Below, one piece after another: positions 32,311 through 44,764 of a DNA stretch of 64,000 nucleotides. The position numbers were made by a program, and so were the translations under genes. The DNA lies in contig JAJGBQ010000007.1 of NCBI GenBank assembly GCA_022457065.1, positions 1,426,001-1,490,000 of the forward strand, written 5' to 3'. The stretch comes from Curvularia sp. ZM96. Lineage: Eukaryota; Ascomycota; Dothideomycetes; Pleosporales; Pleosporaceae. The notes beneath the pieces were generated by a model that worked only from the letters and a program-made list of their open reading frames with translations, did not search any database and was not told the origin of the DNA. Positions within the stretch are counted from its first letter, which is position 1. Every line of letters starts with the position of its first letter.

Positions 32311-34235
32311 CTAGTTAACACGCTCTTGGTGCAACGACATTCCCCTTTCAGGCGAACTGTCGTCCTTGTGTTCGTATTTCTCCTCAACACCGCCATTGGC
32401 AGCAACCGCGCTGTGGCGGCGTTCCCAGTAAGAGTCGTCGCGCTTGTTGCGGGAAAAGTATCCAGCAGGTACCCACTTCTTACTGGTCCTAGCCGAGAGG
32501 TTGTTGTCCGAGTACATGATGTCAACGTTCTCGAGAGACAGGCCCTTGGTCTCGAAGAGGAAGAAGTACACGATAGCTGCTGCGACAAAGTTGCAACCGA
32601 AGAAGACAAAGCCAAAGGCGTATCCGATACCATCATCGGCATAGGGCGTGAGGAATCCAATCAAGAAGTTACCTAAGCAGCATTGTTAGTAAAAGACAAA
32701 ACATGCTGTATTGAGACATGACTTACCAAGCCAGTTGAAGGCCGTAGCCAAAGAGGCCTGCTTAGCACGTGTTCGCAGAGGGAACGTCTCACCAATGACG
32801 ACCCAAATGAAGGGACCCCATGTGGCAGCGAAACTAGCGATGAACATGCAAGCAGCGACAATCATAACAATACCGGAGATCTCGTTTTCTGTCGGAGGCA
32901 GAACAACGCCAATGATGGCGAAAATCAAGAGCCAAGTAGCTTGCCAGAGACCTCCGAGGATCAGTGGAATGCGACGGCCAAGTCGCTCGATGAGGTAGAG
33001 ACCAGGGAAAGTCATGGCTACGTTGACAGCACCCAGAATAAGTTGGACTTGAATGGGATCCTGAACACCTGCGGACTGGAAGATGGTTGCTCCGTACTAC
33101 AAACCAGTTAGCTAATGCCTCATTGCAGTTACTGGGCACAAAGACTTACGTAGAAAAAGTAGTTGACACCAGTCCACTGCTGGGCAAACTGGAGGGCGCA
33201 TCCAAGGAAAGTTCGGTATACGACACGTGGGATGCCGGAAGATGAACGAGCGAAACATTCCTTCCACGAACCCTGACCAGCACTCTTTTGCTCATTGATC
33301 GAATCCTCCATTTCCTTGAAGTCCTCGTTGACCAATGCGTTGTTAGGGTCGTGCTTGAGACCGCGGAGACGGGCCATGGCAATGCGTGCGTCTTCCCATC
33401 GTCCCTTGCCAGCCAACCATCTAGGCGATTCAGGTGTGAAGAGAACACCAAAACCAAGAGGTATAGAGAAGGCGATACCGAGACCAATGACAATCCTCCA
33501 GGATGCAGAGTTATCCTGGCCTGGGTTGTCGCGAACACCATAGTTGATAATGTTAGAGACTATTGAGTATGTAAGTATCTGCCACACAGCAAAGGAATCG
33601 AACAACACTTACTCAAAATACCAACGGTGATCATAAGCTGGTACGAGGCGACGACAGGGCCACGGATCTCACGAGGGCAAACTTCGGACTGGTACATGGG
33701 AACACCAATGGACAGGATACCAACACCAACACCTGCGACGATACGACCAATAGTCATGTGGACCCAGCTCTCCATGGCAGTTACCTGGATAGTGTTTCCA
33801 ATAATGAAGATAATCACACCAACGGTAAGGTTCTTGCGGCGTCCAAAGAAGTCGGCAGTGTATGCACCAGCAAGCGCGCCGCAAAGAGTACCGATAGACA
33901 TGAGAGAGACGAGCAAAGACGAGATGGTTGGGTCGAATGCGACCTGACCGTTGCCCTGGTCTTGTCCGAAGCGGTCAATGAAGTCGCGGAACAAAAGGAT
34001 ACCGGAGATTTGGCCCTATGTTTGATCAAAAAAATGTTTAGACAAAAGCGAAACCATGTTAAAGCATACAGTGTCGTAACCGAAAAGGAAACCACCTATC
34101 GAAGTGATCACACCAAGCATGATGGCCTCGATGCCGCAGTCGGCACCGCGAATCTTAACGGAACTTTTTGTATGTTAGTATGATATGCATATGTATTGTG
34201 TGCAGTTTCCACACTCACACTCTACCCAAACCCAT
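32311..34235 (-). CDS. MFS hexose/monosaccharide transporter
   Basis: The model is six exons, 34219-34235, 34070-34163, 33613-34015, 33150-33559, 32727-33096 and 32311-32672, giving 551 residues. The first exon is only 17 nt (MGLGR plus two bases) and splices to SVKIRGADCGIEAIMLG. All junctions restore phase. Sugar-porter signatures are present: GGFLFGYDTGQISG in helix 1, DFFGRRKN between helices 2 and 3, PESPRWL after helix 6, QQWTGVNYFFYYGATIF in helix 7, RLGRR between helices 8 and 9, and ETKGLSLE at the end. It should be a plasma-membrane proton-coupled or facilitative sugar transporter; the sugar is unknown. The C-terminal tail is about 75 residues, hydrophilic. It is divergent from the DUF3140 gene. 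Confidence 0.93.
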
Positions 34236-35897
34236 CTTGACGGTAACAGATTAAGCCCAGCGAGAAAGCTGAAAGAACCTGGAATTGCTTGTTCAAGAAC
34301 ACCGCGAACCCGCATGGTCTTTTATGTATCGTTTCCGAATCCCTTGCCGACTTTGGCTATGGGGCAATGCCCAGCTTTGTGCCCAGCTTTGCGCCCAGAC
34401 ATCCACTCCGGGGCTATACGTCATCGCCGCCACGCCGTCAAAGGCGCTCGAGCACCCAGGGCCTTACCCTGCTTGGCTCGATTTCCGCAACAGCCAAACG
34501 AAATCCGTCTGGGCTTGTGAAACTGCAGTAGTGGGCTTGTCCACGCAACACAGCTGCTGGAGAACTAACGTCCCCATATGTGGGGAAGTTGGTCGTGATT
34601 CGACAGCCAAGACCGCTCCGCCGACTATCCCGGAGAGAACCAATCATCATTGTCCCGCTAACAGAATCCCGTATGAGTTGGATCAGATTCCCATAAGGAC
34701 ATCTGACAAAGAACGGTTGGTATGGTCTACTATGGCTTGGACGACGTGTGCCCTAGCGCCTCTGATGCTCATTCCCCATTCACAACGGTCGCGTGCTTTG
34801 AGCCTGTTGTGCCGCTCAACCGGTTCCCAGAGGTATGACGGTTTATCGTGGGATGTAGATCGCGCTGAATCAAGGCAACGTGTACACCTAGACGACGGTC
34901 GGACGTCGGTAAAGATACTTCACTTTGCGATAGAGGTGGGGATGCTGGGGGCGCCTTGAATCCAATACAGGTCTGTGCTGCCTCAACATCACCCACTGTC
35001 CCCCCGACTTTCTCTCCGCCTCTTAAGCAGGTGCCGCTCGAGCCGGGCCAGTCTTTATGGGCTCGCTTATTCTGTCCTCCAATCTCCGGGCGTTTATAGA
35101 CATACTCCAGCCTAACGAGCTTATGACCCATTGTAAATGCAACATCAGCCAGGTTTCGGTCTCAGATCGGCGGAGCCAGCCCACATGAGGCTCAAGGAAG
35201 CCACCAAGAATTTTCCATTGACGTGGTTCGGCTCCGCTTCGCACGAGAAAAGGAGGAAAAAAATAATCTCGGCAGTTCCGCAGTCGTGGGGAATGCGTGA
35301 ATAAATTCTGAGGGGCAGTGGAGTGGTGTGGTGAGGAGAAGTAAGGGGTTGCGGAGGTGCGGTGGTGTGGTGGTGTGGAGACCTGGAGATGCCTCACTTC
35401 TTCCCCAACATGTTGGATAAGATGGAAGTGTTAGAAGTGTTTTCCAGAATTTTGGACGAGATGAACACAAGCCGTCTTATATCATCCGTGAAATCATGGA
35501 ATGAACGCTCTCAAAGTCACAACTCGCAATTTCTCGCTCGCCATGGTTTAGTTCGTCGGAAGGATTGACCATGCGCAGAGGCGAAGGCACAGTGCCTTGG
35601 AAGCCGACGAGCATGACTCGGGACGTGTCGCAGCTGTCGAGCCATCCAGCAGCCTCATTATCTGTATATTTGCTGCTCTCGTCGTTGCGAGCGGCCCGCG
35701 CGCTTGAGCCGCACGCAGCCGCATCACGTGCAGCAGTCTAATCGTCACCAGAAACAGCAATATCGTGACGTCACGACCACTCCTAGACCGTACGTAGAAA
35801 CTACAGCAATAACATAGCAGTAAGGAACCTAAGAGTATCTTCAACCTAATCAACAACTATATCTTAAAATAACTATATCTGAAAGCAACTGCACAAC
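34236..35897. promoter_or_regulatory. Divergent upstream region, sugar transporter and DUF3140 genes
   Basis: 1.7 kb without a supported gene. Several SYGGRG (CreA-type) hexamers occur (34408-34413, 34580-34585, 34936-34941, 34945-34950, 35286-35291) but at about chance density. GCCCAGCTTTG is repeated in tandem near 34370-34395. A plus ORF at 34285-34959 (224 codons) has no recognisable content. Confidence 0.35.
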
Positions 35898-36372
35898 ATG
35901 GTCAAGGACAACGACACCGTGATTGAGTCTGTAACCCGCGCATGGAGCCCTGGTACCTCGTACTCATCTTATCACCAGGGAGTTCAATGAGCTCGTAAAC
36001 ATGTCCGCCGACGAACTCCAAGAGTGGCTCGGTGGCGAGGAGTCTCAGTCATCAGGCTGGACCAACGACTCCTCATCTGGCGGCGAGACGGTGGGCCATG
36101 AATCGGGCCGACGTATTGTTTCCATCCTTTCCAAGAACCCAAAGAAAGATCCTAGCAAGTATGAGGTGAGCCTTGGATTCATATAGGCCTTGTAGGATGT
36201 GCACACTGACTCCATGCTCTCGCGTTTATAGCAGGAAGACATTGACCATATGAGAAAGGTTGTGGCGTACTGCAAGAGACATCTTGCGCAAGAAGAAAAG
36301 GCCAAGCAAGACACGAATAGCAAGAGCTATAAGAGTTTGAAGAATTGGGGCCATGACGCTTTGAAAGCTTAG
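35898..36372 (+). CDS. DUF3140-family small protein
   Basis: The model is three exons, 35898-35926, 35979-36165 and 36232-36372, giving 118 residues. The family signature is clear: FNELVNMSADELQEWL, then GETVGHESGRRIVSIL and HMRKVVAYCKRHLAQ. DUF3140 proteins are small, helical and often annotated as DNA-binding, without firm biochemistry. Two splice choices are uncertain. Intron 1 can use GTCTGT at 35927 with the acceptor ending 35978 (gives IEEFN, the family form), or GTAACC at 35931 with the acceptor ending 35982 (gives IESFN). Intron 2 ends TAGCAG, a tandem acceptor, so the Gln encoded at 36232-36234 may be included or skipped. Both choices keep the frame. It is convergent with the Zn2Cys6 gene. 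Confidence 0.82.
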
Positions 36373-36574
36373 TATACATGTGTATGTCTAAATGGAGCAT
36401 AGCGCTCGAGTTCATGCAGGACCATTGTCGTCTAAATCGAGTAATACACAAGGATTGTTAGGATGTAAAGTCGCTAACAAGGTCTTGACACAACAATCAC
36501 TTGTTCGTCGCTCAACAGAGGTCCTATATGATTGTCAGAAACCCCACCGGCAATAACCTAGGTCCAGCACCGGA

Positions 36575-39282
36575 TCAACTTACTGTACCATTCCACGTAG
36601 CATTATCCAGCCAGTTCAAAAAGTCCTCCGCCTCAGTAGGTATTGGCTCCAGACCCTCAGTCATCGGCATGTCGAAGAACTCTTGACCAGTACCAGCTAT
36701 TACAGTCGTCGCCTCTTCCCCATTTTCTTGATTGCGGTTCGCAGGAGGCTCATAGTTGAGAACCTCATCCAACACCAAGGCAAGCATCTTATTGATTTCG
36801 CTGCAGAGCTTGTGGTTTCCATCTCCGGGTAAGACGATCCATTCAAGGCATGAGGTTAGTATGGAGAGATTCCGGATGACATCTGCGCGCGAGATGGTAT
36901 TTGGAAGTGGGATTCCTTTGATTGTACATCGGCGGAGCTCCAAGGCTAGCACGCCTGCAGCCGGAGAACAGTAAAAAAGAGTGACAGTAGGGAAGTGGCG
37001 TCGAGTCTCGTAAACACGGTTGTTGGGCATGGTCGATACGATGGAGGTTGCGAGGAGTTTTAGTGACACTTCTAACAATGCAGGAAGGGCCTGTTGAGTT
37101 ATCTTGTGAAGAAGACGCTGCGTCTGGAACTCTAGATGCAGATAGTCCAGATAACACGAGATCATCCGCACAGCTGTTCCGGGTCCTCGGACGCTCCAGG
37201 CAGAATCTTCTGTATATGTCTCATATCGAAGGTAGCTCGGTAGCGCTAACCACCACGCTGTGCATTCCGCCGAAATTGCCCTTCTACCGTTAGATGATGT
37301 GCAAAAAATCGCAGGGTTTACTCACTCTATGTTCCGCACTACATTACTGTCTTTCTCCCCAGCAAGACTCTGCTCTAGAAGCCTTTCCTTGAAGACAGCG
37401 AGTTGACACCTCAGCCTAATGAATGTCGCGGAATTGAGGTGTTTCCCAGTATTCCAACCCGCACTATCAAGCTTGGAAAGTTCCGCGTTCAGCATAGCCA
37501 CATCTTCTGTGACTACAGCCTGGTCACTGATATCTAGCGGCATCTTACGGTCACTATACCTCCAACCCATCAACGGAGGTCGTCCGTAGAAGACTGCTAG
37601 TGTCTTGTCTGAGCGGTACATTGCAGCATACAGTCTCCTTCTGAACTCCCGCATAAAGAAGGGTTCAGAGTTGTCTCCTTCTGAATTTGGGCCCTCACAA
37701 TGTATGCCTGCAGCATAACTGGCGCATATACTATCGCCTAGTCGTCGCCATGTACCATGATCTGTTCATCAGTTAACACTCAAACAACCGATATGTCCAG
37801 GCGCGTACGCACAGTTATCCCCGTACAAATTACTGACTAACAGTCCCGTGATGTACACAAGACACACCATGACTACGGTTGTTAATATGATACGAATGTA
37901 TTGTTTGGAAGCAGCTTCAGCTTACTATCGTTGACTGCACCATGTGTTTGGCAGATGTTGATGCAAATGTTCGTTGCATGCATGATATCTTCGATCAATT
38001 CGTCTTTGTTAATCTGTTTGCCGCCTTCCAAGATGAAGAGCGGGTCATTTGGGGAAGTATACTGAGCCTGTGAGCCAGCGAGGACCAATACAAGGCCCAG
38101 GGTTTCCCATCTCAAATTCTTTCCCGTGAACAATGTGTGAAACTCGTCCGGCTTCATAGTTGCAGGTACCTTCATGGGTCGTGCGGTATTCCGTGTTATT
38201 TCAGCGTACAGCGAGTACACATCACTGTCAGCAGACTTCAGCAGCTCCATGTCTTTACGGAGTTGAGGAAGTGCAGAGAGTATCAATGGACCAACAAGAG
38301 GCGCAGCCTTATGTGTTTCGAAATACATGATTAGAGATTTCTCGAAAAGACTGAAAGGTGAGAGCGATGAGACTATCATATCGCCCAAGGCGAACTGACA
38401 ATGCCGATGTCCCATACTTCTGCTCAGTGTTGGAGAAGATGCAGTAAGCCGTTCCGAGGGCTGTTCATGCGCCGTTTCGGGTAACGGTTGCTCTTCTGTG
38501 AAGACGGAGGCATAGCTCGTTGAACCCAAGAAAAAGTTTCTCGCCGGATCAGGTCCACTTTGAGTAGTCTTCGTAGTGGATTCAGGTGGTGTAGGCCATG
38601 TGTTACTAACTGCTCCGGGATCTGCATCGTTTCTTAGAGTGGGAGGACTTAATGTTAATGAAGTTAGCCTCCCTTGTCCGTTAAGGAGGCTTCTGTCTGC
38701 AGAATGTGTTCCGATTCTTCGCCGGCGTGATTCTGGTTTCTTTCGCGGAGTTCCCGCAGGCTTGGTCATCGGATTAGGATGATAGAAACACTTATCATTG
38801 TTAGAACGAAAAGTCATGAAGGTCTTCTTCACTAAATGATGCAAGCATTCATGAAACCAATTCCAGCCTAGAAGCTCTTCAGGACATCTTGGGACGATTC
38901 ATGAGCATTGGAAGCATCCTGTAGCTACCTCTACCAGATGAGAGCGTCTTCGTTTCCTGGCGCTGTCGTATAGCAAGATGGAAGTCCGATCAGAGATGCT
39001 TGCAGCACCCAGTGTTAAGCCGACTTACTTGTTCGGTCATACCACGGGTGTGGCACTTCTGACACGTCGGTGTTGTGTGATCGCACTTAATCTTCGATAT
39101 ACGGCATGGCTCACATGACCTGTGGACGATTAGTATCCAGTGTCGTCAAGAAGAAGCTCGGTTTCGGAGTGATTCCCAGGCCTTGCGCCTCGTCACCAGT
39201 GCTAGCGTGTACCTAACCCTCGCCGCACATTGACAGTCGGAACGGCCACGTACCTCGGCTTTCCGTTTCTCCGCAACATCAT
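36575..39282 (-). CDS. Zn2Cys6 fungal-specific transcription factor
   Basis: The model is six exons, 39254-39282, 39029-39119, 37926-38790, 37813-37872, 37326-37761 and 36575-37283, giving 729 residues. The DNA-binding cluster is at residues 12-41: CEPCRISKIKC, then CQKC and a sixth Cys after eight residues (C-X2-C-X6-C-X6-C-X2-C-X8-C). A 238 bp intron falls right before the sixth ligand. The middle homology region follows: TWRRLGDSICASYAAGIHCEG (read across exons), FRRRLYAAMYRSDKTLAVFYGRPPLM, and ECTAWWLALPSYLRY. It should be a nuclear regulator; target genes are unknown. At the 3' end a GTAAGT at 36586-36581 with a TATAG acceptor at 36524 could define a further intron and swap the last residues VS for DLC with a stop at 36512-36514. 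An ATG at 39279 is equally possible as the start. Confidence 0.87.
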
Positions 39283-41391
39283 GTATACTTTTCCTTCGAT
39301 TCAGGTGGTGTAGGAACAATGGTAGCGCTTATCTCACATCTTGATTCAGATGTTGTGATGTCCGTTATCATTACTCCGAGTAGCTGCGTCTAACTCCGAA
39401 ATTCTGGTGTGCGCACTAAACAACCGGCACTAATCCAAACGGAGCTCCCAATCACGGAGCCAACCGCCCAAAGGAGTTTACCCGGTAGTGCATATCCGAA
39501 GACGCGGAGTTTTCGGAACAGTGTTGAAGAACTAAAAGAACCAATTGAGTTCACTTGGGTTGAAGAACACCCCAAGGCAGCTTGGAAGCGGGAATGAAGT
39601 GATTCGTGTATCTGCTCTCTGAAACTTCCTAATGCACCTAGCAACAGGAACAAGAAGTAATGGTGATCTCAAGTGATTAGCGAAGTCGACGTGTTCCGGT
39701 AGCGAATTCGCACCTGACAGTAGTCGTACCGGATGCACACATCATCACGTGACAGCCTTGGCTTCTATGCAGAGCGCTAGGAGGATGCCGGTGGCCCTCC
39801 CATTACACGAGAGTCTGTACTACTACACTGTATCATCCATCATGTTCCTGCAGGGCACTTAATCCACGTCCGACAGCTGCCATGCTAGATGCGTGGTGCA
39901 TGTACAGTCGTAGGCCAGATTCCCTCGTCATTATATACAGCCAGCAGCAGGAACAAATCGCTCATAATTGAAGGCTGCCTCGGCCTTCCTAGGTTCAACC
40001 CTGCACAGCTTCCGGTGGTCACAGGATCACTCGTCGGGCGTCCAGCAAGGCGAAATCGAGATACACAGCCCTCGGGTCGAAGCAGCCAACACCGTCACAC
40101 GCACGAGGAACAAGGTAGACGTGACACGACCTCATTCGTGTCAGCCTCTCTTTCAGCTTTTGACACTTCGGTTTGGCTATTCTCGCGAGATGAGGAATCG
40201 ATCCCTAACTTGTAGTTATACAACATCGTATCGAGCAAGCCAACTATAGCTTAGCGTAGCGTCCTTCCGAATCAGGTGGCTTCCCAGCTCACCCCAGCTC
40301 AACAAACACCCGCTGAGCAGCAAACCTCACAAATCGACATGGATTCTCACCACAGATCCTTCGTTCACCCGGTCGCTGTGGATGCATTGACGGCAAAGGC
40401 CTCCGCCCGTCTCCCGAGCAGGGTGCCCAGCTAATTGAGGATTTCACATTCCGCGGCAGCCGCTTCGCCAGCTCAGCCTACTTTGCTTGGCCCAGTATCT
40501 ATGCGCCGGTGTGCTACAGACTCTTCTGCGCAAAGGGTTTGCGTCCCGTCACGTAGGTATCCGGACGGAAACATGGGGACGACATGGTTCTTGGTAGAAC
40601 AACTGGCTCTGCTTTTGTACCGATGACACTTTTTCGCAGCATGAGCTGGCAGCCCTTACCACCGGTGAACATGGCAGAGCCGCACTAGAACAACAATCGG
40701 CGTTGCTCTGCCACCCATTACCGTCACCTCGAGCTGCCCTTCATTTCGCCAACACTGCTATTGGCCGAGGTATGGGTTAGCGAACAAGGCGCAGCTAGCT
40801 GTGCATTGCATAAGTCTGTGCCTGGGGCAGTCCGGCGGCTACGTCCCAAGGTCGGGTACCCCAAGACCGCGTGAAGGACATGCAAAAAGCGCAACATACA
40901 CCCAGAAAACAAATGCGACCAGCCACTTGCGACTTAACTCGCAAGCTCAAACAATGGGTGATTTGCAGTGCAGCGCGGGGCGGCGCGAAGGTTGGTTGCG
41001 GTTTGGTGTGATCTAAATGTTGCGCAAAAGCATGCAGCTAAGCCAATAGCTTGCTTTTGCCGGGTTGCTCTTCACCGGTCTTCGCGGGGCAGCGTAAGAT
41101 GCGCTTGAAGGCCGTCACCATCTGAACTTCTGACCATCAGCCGCCCCGAGACAAATTCTTCCTGCTCGTTATCTCTCGAGTTGTGTTGGGAGGCTCTCAA
41201 TCGGCTTGATCGCCCTTGCCCGCGTTCGTTGTTGCGCATCGCTGTTTTACGCGCGCACAAGCCGTTCGCGACAGCTTCTTCACCATCTTCGTGGGCCAGT
41301 GGATCGAGCTTTTGGCATTCTTCAGCAGAGGGTGCGCAGGGTCTAGGAAGACTCTAACTCCTGTTTGGCCCTCGGCGGCCACTTGCGCGCC
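39283..41391. promoter_or_regulatory. 2.1 kb divergent region between two regulator genes
   Basis: No supported gene. Multiple CGG/CCG triplets occur at 39380-39520 (for example CGGAGTTTTCGG at 39509-39520), compatible with zinc-cluster protein binding but not proven. The last 250 bp are the leader of the downstream regulator. No tRNA or repeat found. Confidence 0.35.
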
Positions 41392-44111
41392 ATGTCGGCA
41401 TACTCACAGCATTACGCGTACTCGGAACAACCTCTTTTCGTCGACCCTCATGCTTTTGTCTACGGCGGCCAGTATGATGCCCGACAACGGTCCAAGACAC
41501 CAACCGACTCCTTGGTCAACCATACCGGGCTCTCGCCTGGCCCACTCACGACCACGCCACCTTTGAGTCGGGGCCCGTCGCAGCAGCCGGAGCTTCTTCA
41601 GGATCCTGAGCACATGCTATGGGACAATGGCAGTTCCTCGACTTCTCCTACCTCTGTACGGACACCAGATGGCGATTCGTTCGAGGTAGAAATGCTCGAC
41701 TCGGAATCGATGCGCAACTACTACCACCAGAATGGCAATACCATGCCAGCGCAGACGACTCCCAATCGCCTACCAACCATGGACTCTAGCATGATGTTTA
41801 CTGCGCAAGGCACGTTTAGCGACCAGGGTATGTTGCCTCTATGCTACCAGTTTGCGTATCTACGCTGACATGCCTATAGCCGTTCAAGCCGCCTTCAATG
41901 TTACAATGGCTGAAACGCAAATGTACCAGCAGCAGTACAGTCTACAGACTCAACAAGCACAACAAATGTCAATGATGCACGCTCAAAACAACATGTACGA
42001 CCAGAACTACACCACCCAGCCACCCCACCACGACCCGTGGAATGGACAGGGGCATTCACCGTCTTCGATGATTCCCAGATCCGGTCATGTCATGTTCGAT
42101 GCTACGAGCGACCCGGTGAACTATTCTGATTTTTTGATTGATGTGGACTCCTGGGCAGCGCAATACACGGATCCTTCGTCTCTCGTCTCACCCAACGAGC
42201 CCACTGTCCCCATGCACGAGAGCATGTACTTTTCACCGATACAAAACCTCGCTCCCGCATTCGATCCAGTCCCACAGACGCCACTACAGCACCGCAGTTC
42301 TGTAGATATGCAGGAGAGAAGGTCATCACCTCCACCCGATCAGCAGAATTTTGTCAACTACAATGCGTCTTCCAGTCTCTTCACAGATAATTACATTACT
42401 AGCCATGCGTTCTCGGCGTCGCCATCGACAGCATCCTCAGCCGGTTATCACCCACAATCCCCTTTCCAGCCAGCTATCAGCCCATCTGCACCTAGCCCGG
42501 GAAGTTCCGACGGCATATACTCCGTGTACCAGCACTCGGACTCCGGGATAATGGTCGATCAGTTTCAGACGCAGCAATATGAACACTTGCAACAACCGCA
42601 GATGCAAGCACCAAAAGTAGACCACACTGTTCACAGTGGTGTACCCGAAATGAGTTTCGATGCGTCTCCTGAACCGGAATCAGCCCGAAGTGCAGCACAA
42701 AAAGCAATGGCGGCCAAGTCTGGTGGCAGAGCGTTGGGCACTCATTTGGAGCCCACGGTCGCCAAAGCAGCGCACGATATGCGCAAAATTGTCGCATGCT
42801 GGCACTGTGTGTTGCAGCGAGACAAGTGCGGTCCTGGCGATATCTGCGACCGGTGCTTCAAGCGATCCCAGCGGCCCAACGCCGACTGCGGTCTTGGATG
42901 CAACCGAATGAAGCTTATTGATTTATCGCCATACTTTCTGCCTCCACTGGTCACGCAGATGCATGAAGATTCGAACCTTACCCGCTTCGTTACCCAATAC
43001 ATTCAACAGTGGGGCAACGACGAGTTCACGGTCTACATGACATGTGGTCAGCACAGCATGCCTAGGATTCCTGTCAAGGTTTACGAGTTTGTTCCCCGCG
43101 GAGAGGAGTTGCTAGTGCAGATCCAATACAGACTCGACCCAAGAACCCAGACAAGAGTTCCGGTCAAGAAGCGAAGTCCAGCACTGGGCATGGTACACAT
43201 CAATCACAATGAGGAAAAGAAGTATGACAAGTACATTTCCGATATTGTCGAAAACCACCTCGATGCCTTTGGTGAGCTCTGTTGGATGGAAGACGACAAT
43301 GATTTCCAACAAAAGCTTTTCAAATTAATGACTCGCGTAAAGCCAAAGTCGGACGACGAAGCCAAGCTCCTTCGCGAAATCTTCCGCCTTATTGTGGTCA
43401 CATTCATCATGTCACACACGCTCACTATCGCCGAGGAGACCAAAGTTGCGACTTTGTCACGTATGCATTCATACGGTGGCCCCAACTCTTACGTAGAGAA
43501 CTACACATCGCCACGCATGACGAATCGACAGCTCAAGTACTTTTTCTCACGCCTCCAACGGTCCATTCAAGCCAACGTTCTCAACAAGCTACAACAAATT
43601 CTCAAATCATCTAAAGGATGTGATAGATGGCTTGCAGCGTTCGTTGCCGTGTTGGGCATGTGCATGGCCCTGGAAGACCAGCAGAAGACTATCCACCTTG
43701 TCATGTCGACCAAAGCTCAGACCGAAGGCATTGACCCAAGGGATGCGCAAGACCAGGCGGATGTTACCTGTCGCGAGATTGATCAAAGGATACATTTCGT
43801 GCAGCAGATCTTCCGGTGGAAGTACAACCGCAAGTGTAACCCTATGCGTGATGCAGATCTTGACTGGGAGAAGGAGGTTGGGTTTGGAGATGCATCCAGT
43901 GTAAACTTTGTCAGGCAGACTGCGCAATTGGTGAAGGAAAACAGTGAGCTATCCCGTTGCAATTGAACATTTGTTGAACATGTGCTAACCAACAACAGTC
44001 GATTTCCTGCAACAAAGACAAGCAGTGAGCATCTCACCTGCAAATCAGACCAAGTATACCTCACGCCTTGTCGCGCAGTTTCTACTTTCCTTCTGGCTCC
44101 CAAGCGTGTAA
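41392..44111 (+). CDS. Large fungal regulator with a C6-type cysteine cluster
   Basis: The model is three exons, 41392-41827, 41880-43943 and 43999-44111, giving 870 residues. Start MSAYSQHYAYSEQ; an upstream in-frame extension has no ATG. Intron 2 (GTGAGC to ACAG, 55 bp) replaces the read-through end SELSRCN by IDFLQQRQAV and 28 further residues, which reads better as protein. The first 440 residues are disordered, rich in Gln, Ser, Pro and Met. A cysteine cluster starts at Cys452: CWHC, then DKC, ICDRC, and C after ten residues, followed by GLGC (C-X2-C-X6-C-X5-C-X2-C-X10-C). The C-terminal half is ordered and helical (LLREIFRLIVVTFIMSHTL, KYFFSRLQRSIQANVLNKLQ, FRWKYNRKCNPM) and resembles a conserved fungal-specific family whose function I cannot name. 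Nuclear regulator is the likely role (inference). Confidence 0.8.
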
Positions 44112-44764
44112 TGCTGTTGCGACCGGTGCACCAGCCGTGGCCTTTGTTCTGATTTTATTGCGTTTTTGCGTCAAAAGATTTTTGTATACTTTCTTTCTCA
44201 CGACGTTATGTGTGCAACGGCAGGATCTACCAGAGAGATACCCTCTCTGTTTCGCTCTACACACAAAAATATGTGGCGCGCCATGTGCCCTTTCGATATA
44301 CGACTCACGACCTCCAACTTCTTCTCAATGTTTCAATCCTTACGAGACAATGTTTTTATACCCTTTTTTGTTTTTTTATGAACAGCATTTGCTTGTGCAT
44401 CGGAAAAGAGATTCAGCATCTTCGAGTTCGGTATGACATGAGCGAATGATGAGCATGTAACGCAACATATCTACTATAATGAAGTCGTATCATTGCAAAA
44501 AATTTCTATCGTACGAAGGTGTTACGTCTTAACATGTTCAAGATAAGTACCAACAAACCAAGATTGAAGATCTATGCTCTTTTCTCGAGGCTTTCTGTAC
44601 GTTAGCATCACGGTATCACATGACTATTCTAAGCGATTCGAAAACATGTACGTTATACTTTGGAATTGAGCCTCAAGAGAGGGCTTGCCTATGTACATGC
44701 TCAATTGAAGTTTTGAAAACGCTGCTGTATCTAGACGATAAGGTGCTTGAAATCCCCCCATTGC
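44112..44764. other. Convergent intergenic region
   Basis: T-rich 3' flank of the large regulator to about 44600, then the 3' flank of the secreted-protein gene. Nothing else seen. Confidence 0.45.

Noticed and set aside
34285..34959. Plus ORF of 224 codons in the transporter promoter region
   Set aside because: No recognisable protein content, contains promoter-like repeats, and overlaps other open frames.
34408..35291. Five SYGGRG hexamers upstream of the sugar transporter, suggestive of CreA repression
   Set aside because: The degenerate hexamer is expected about once per 256 bp on both strands, so five in this interval is at chance level.
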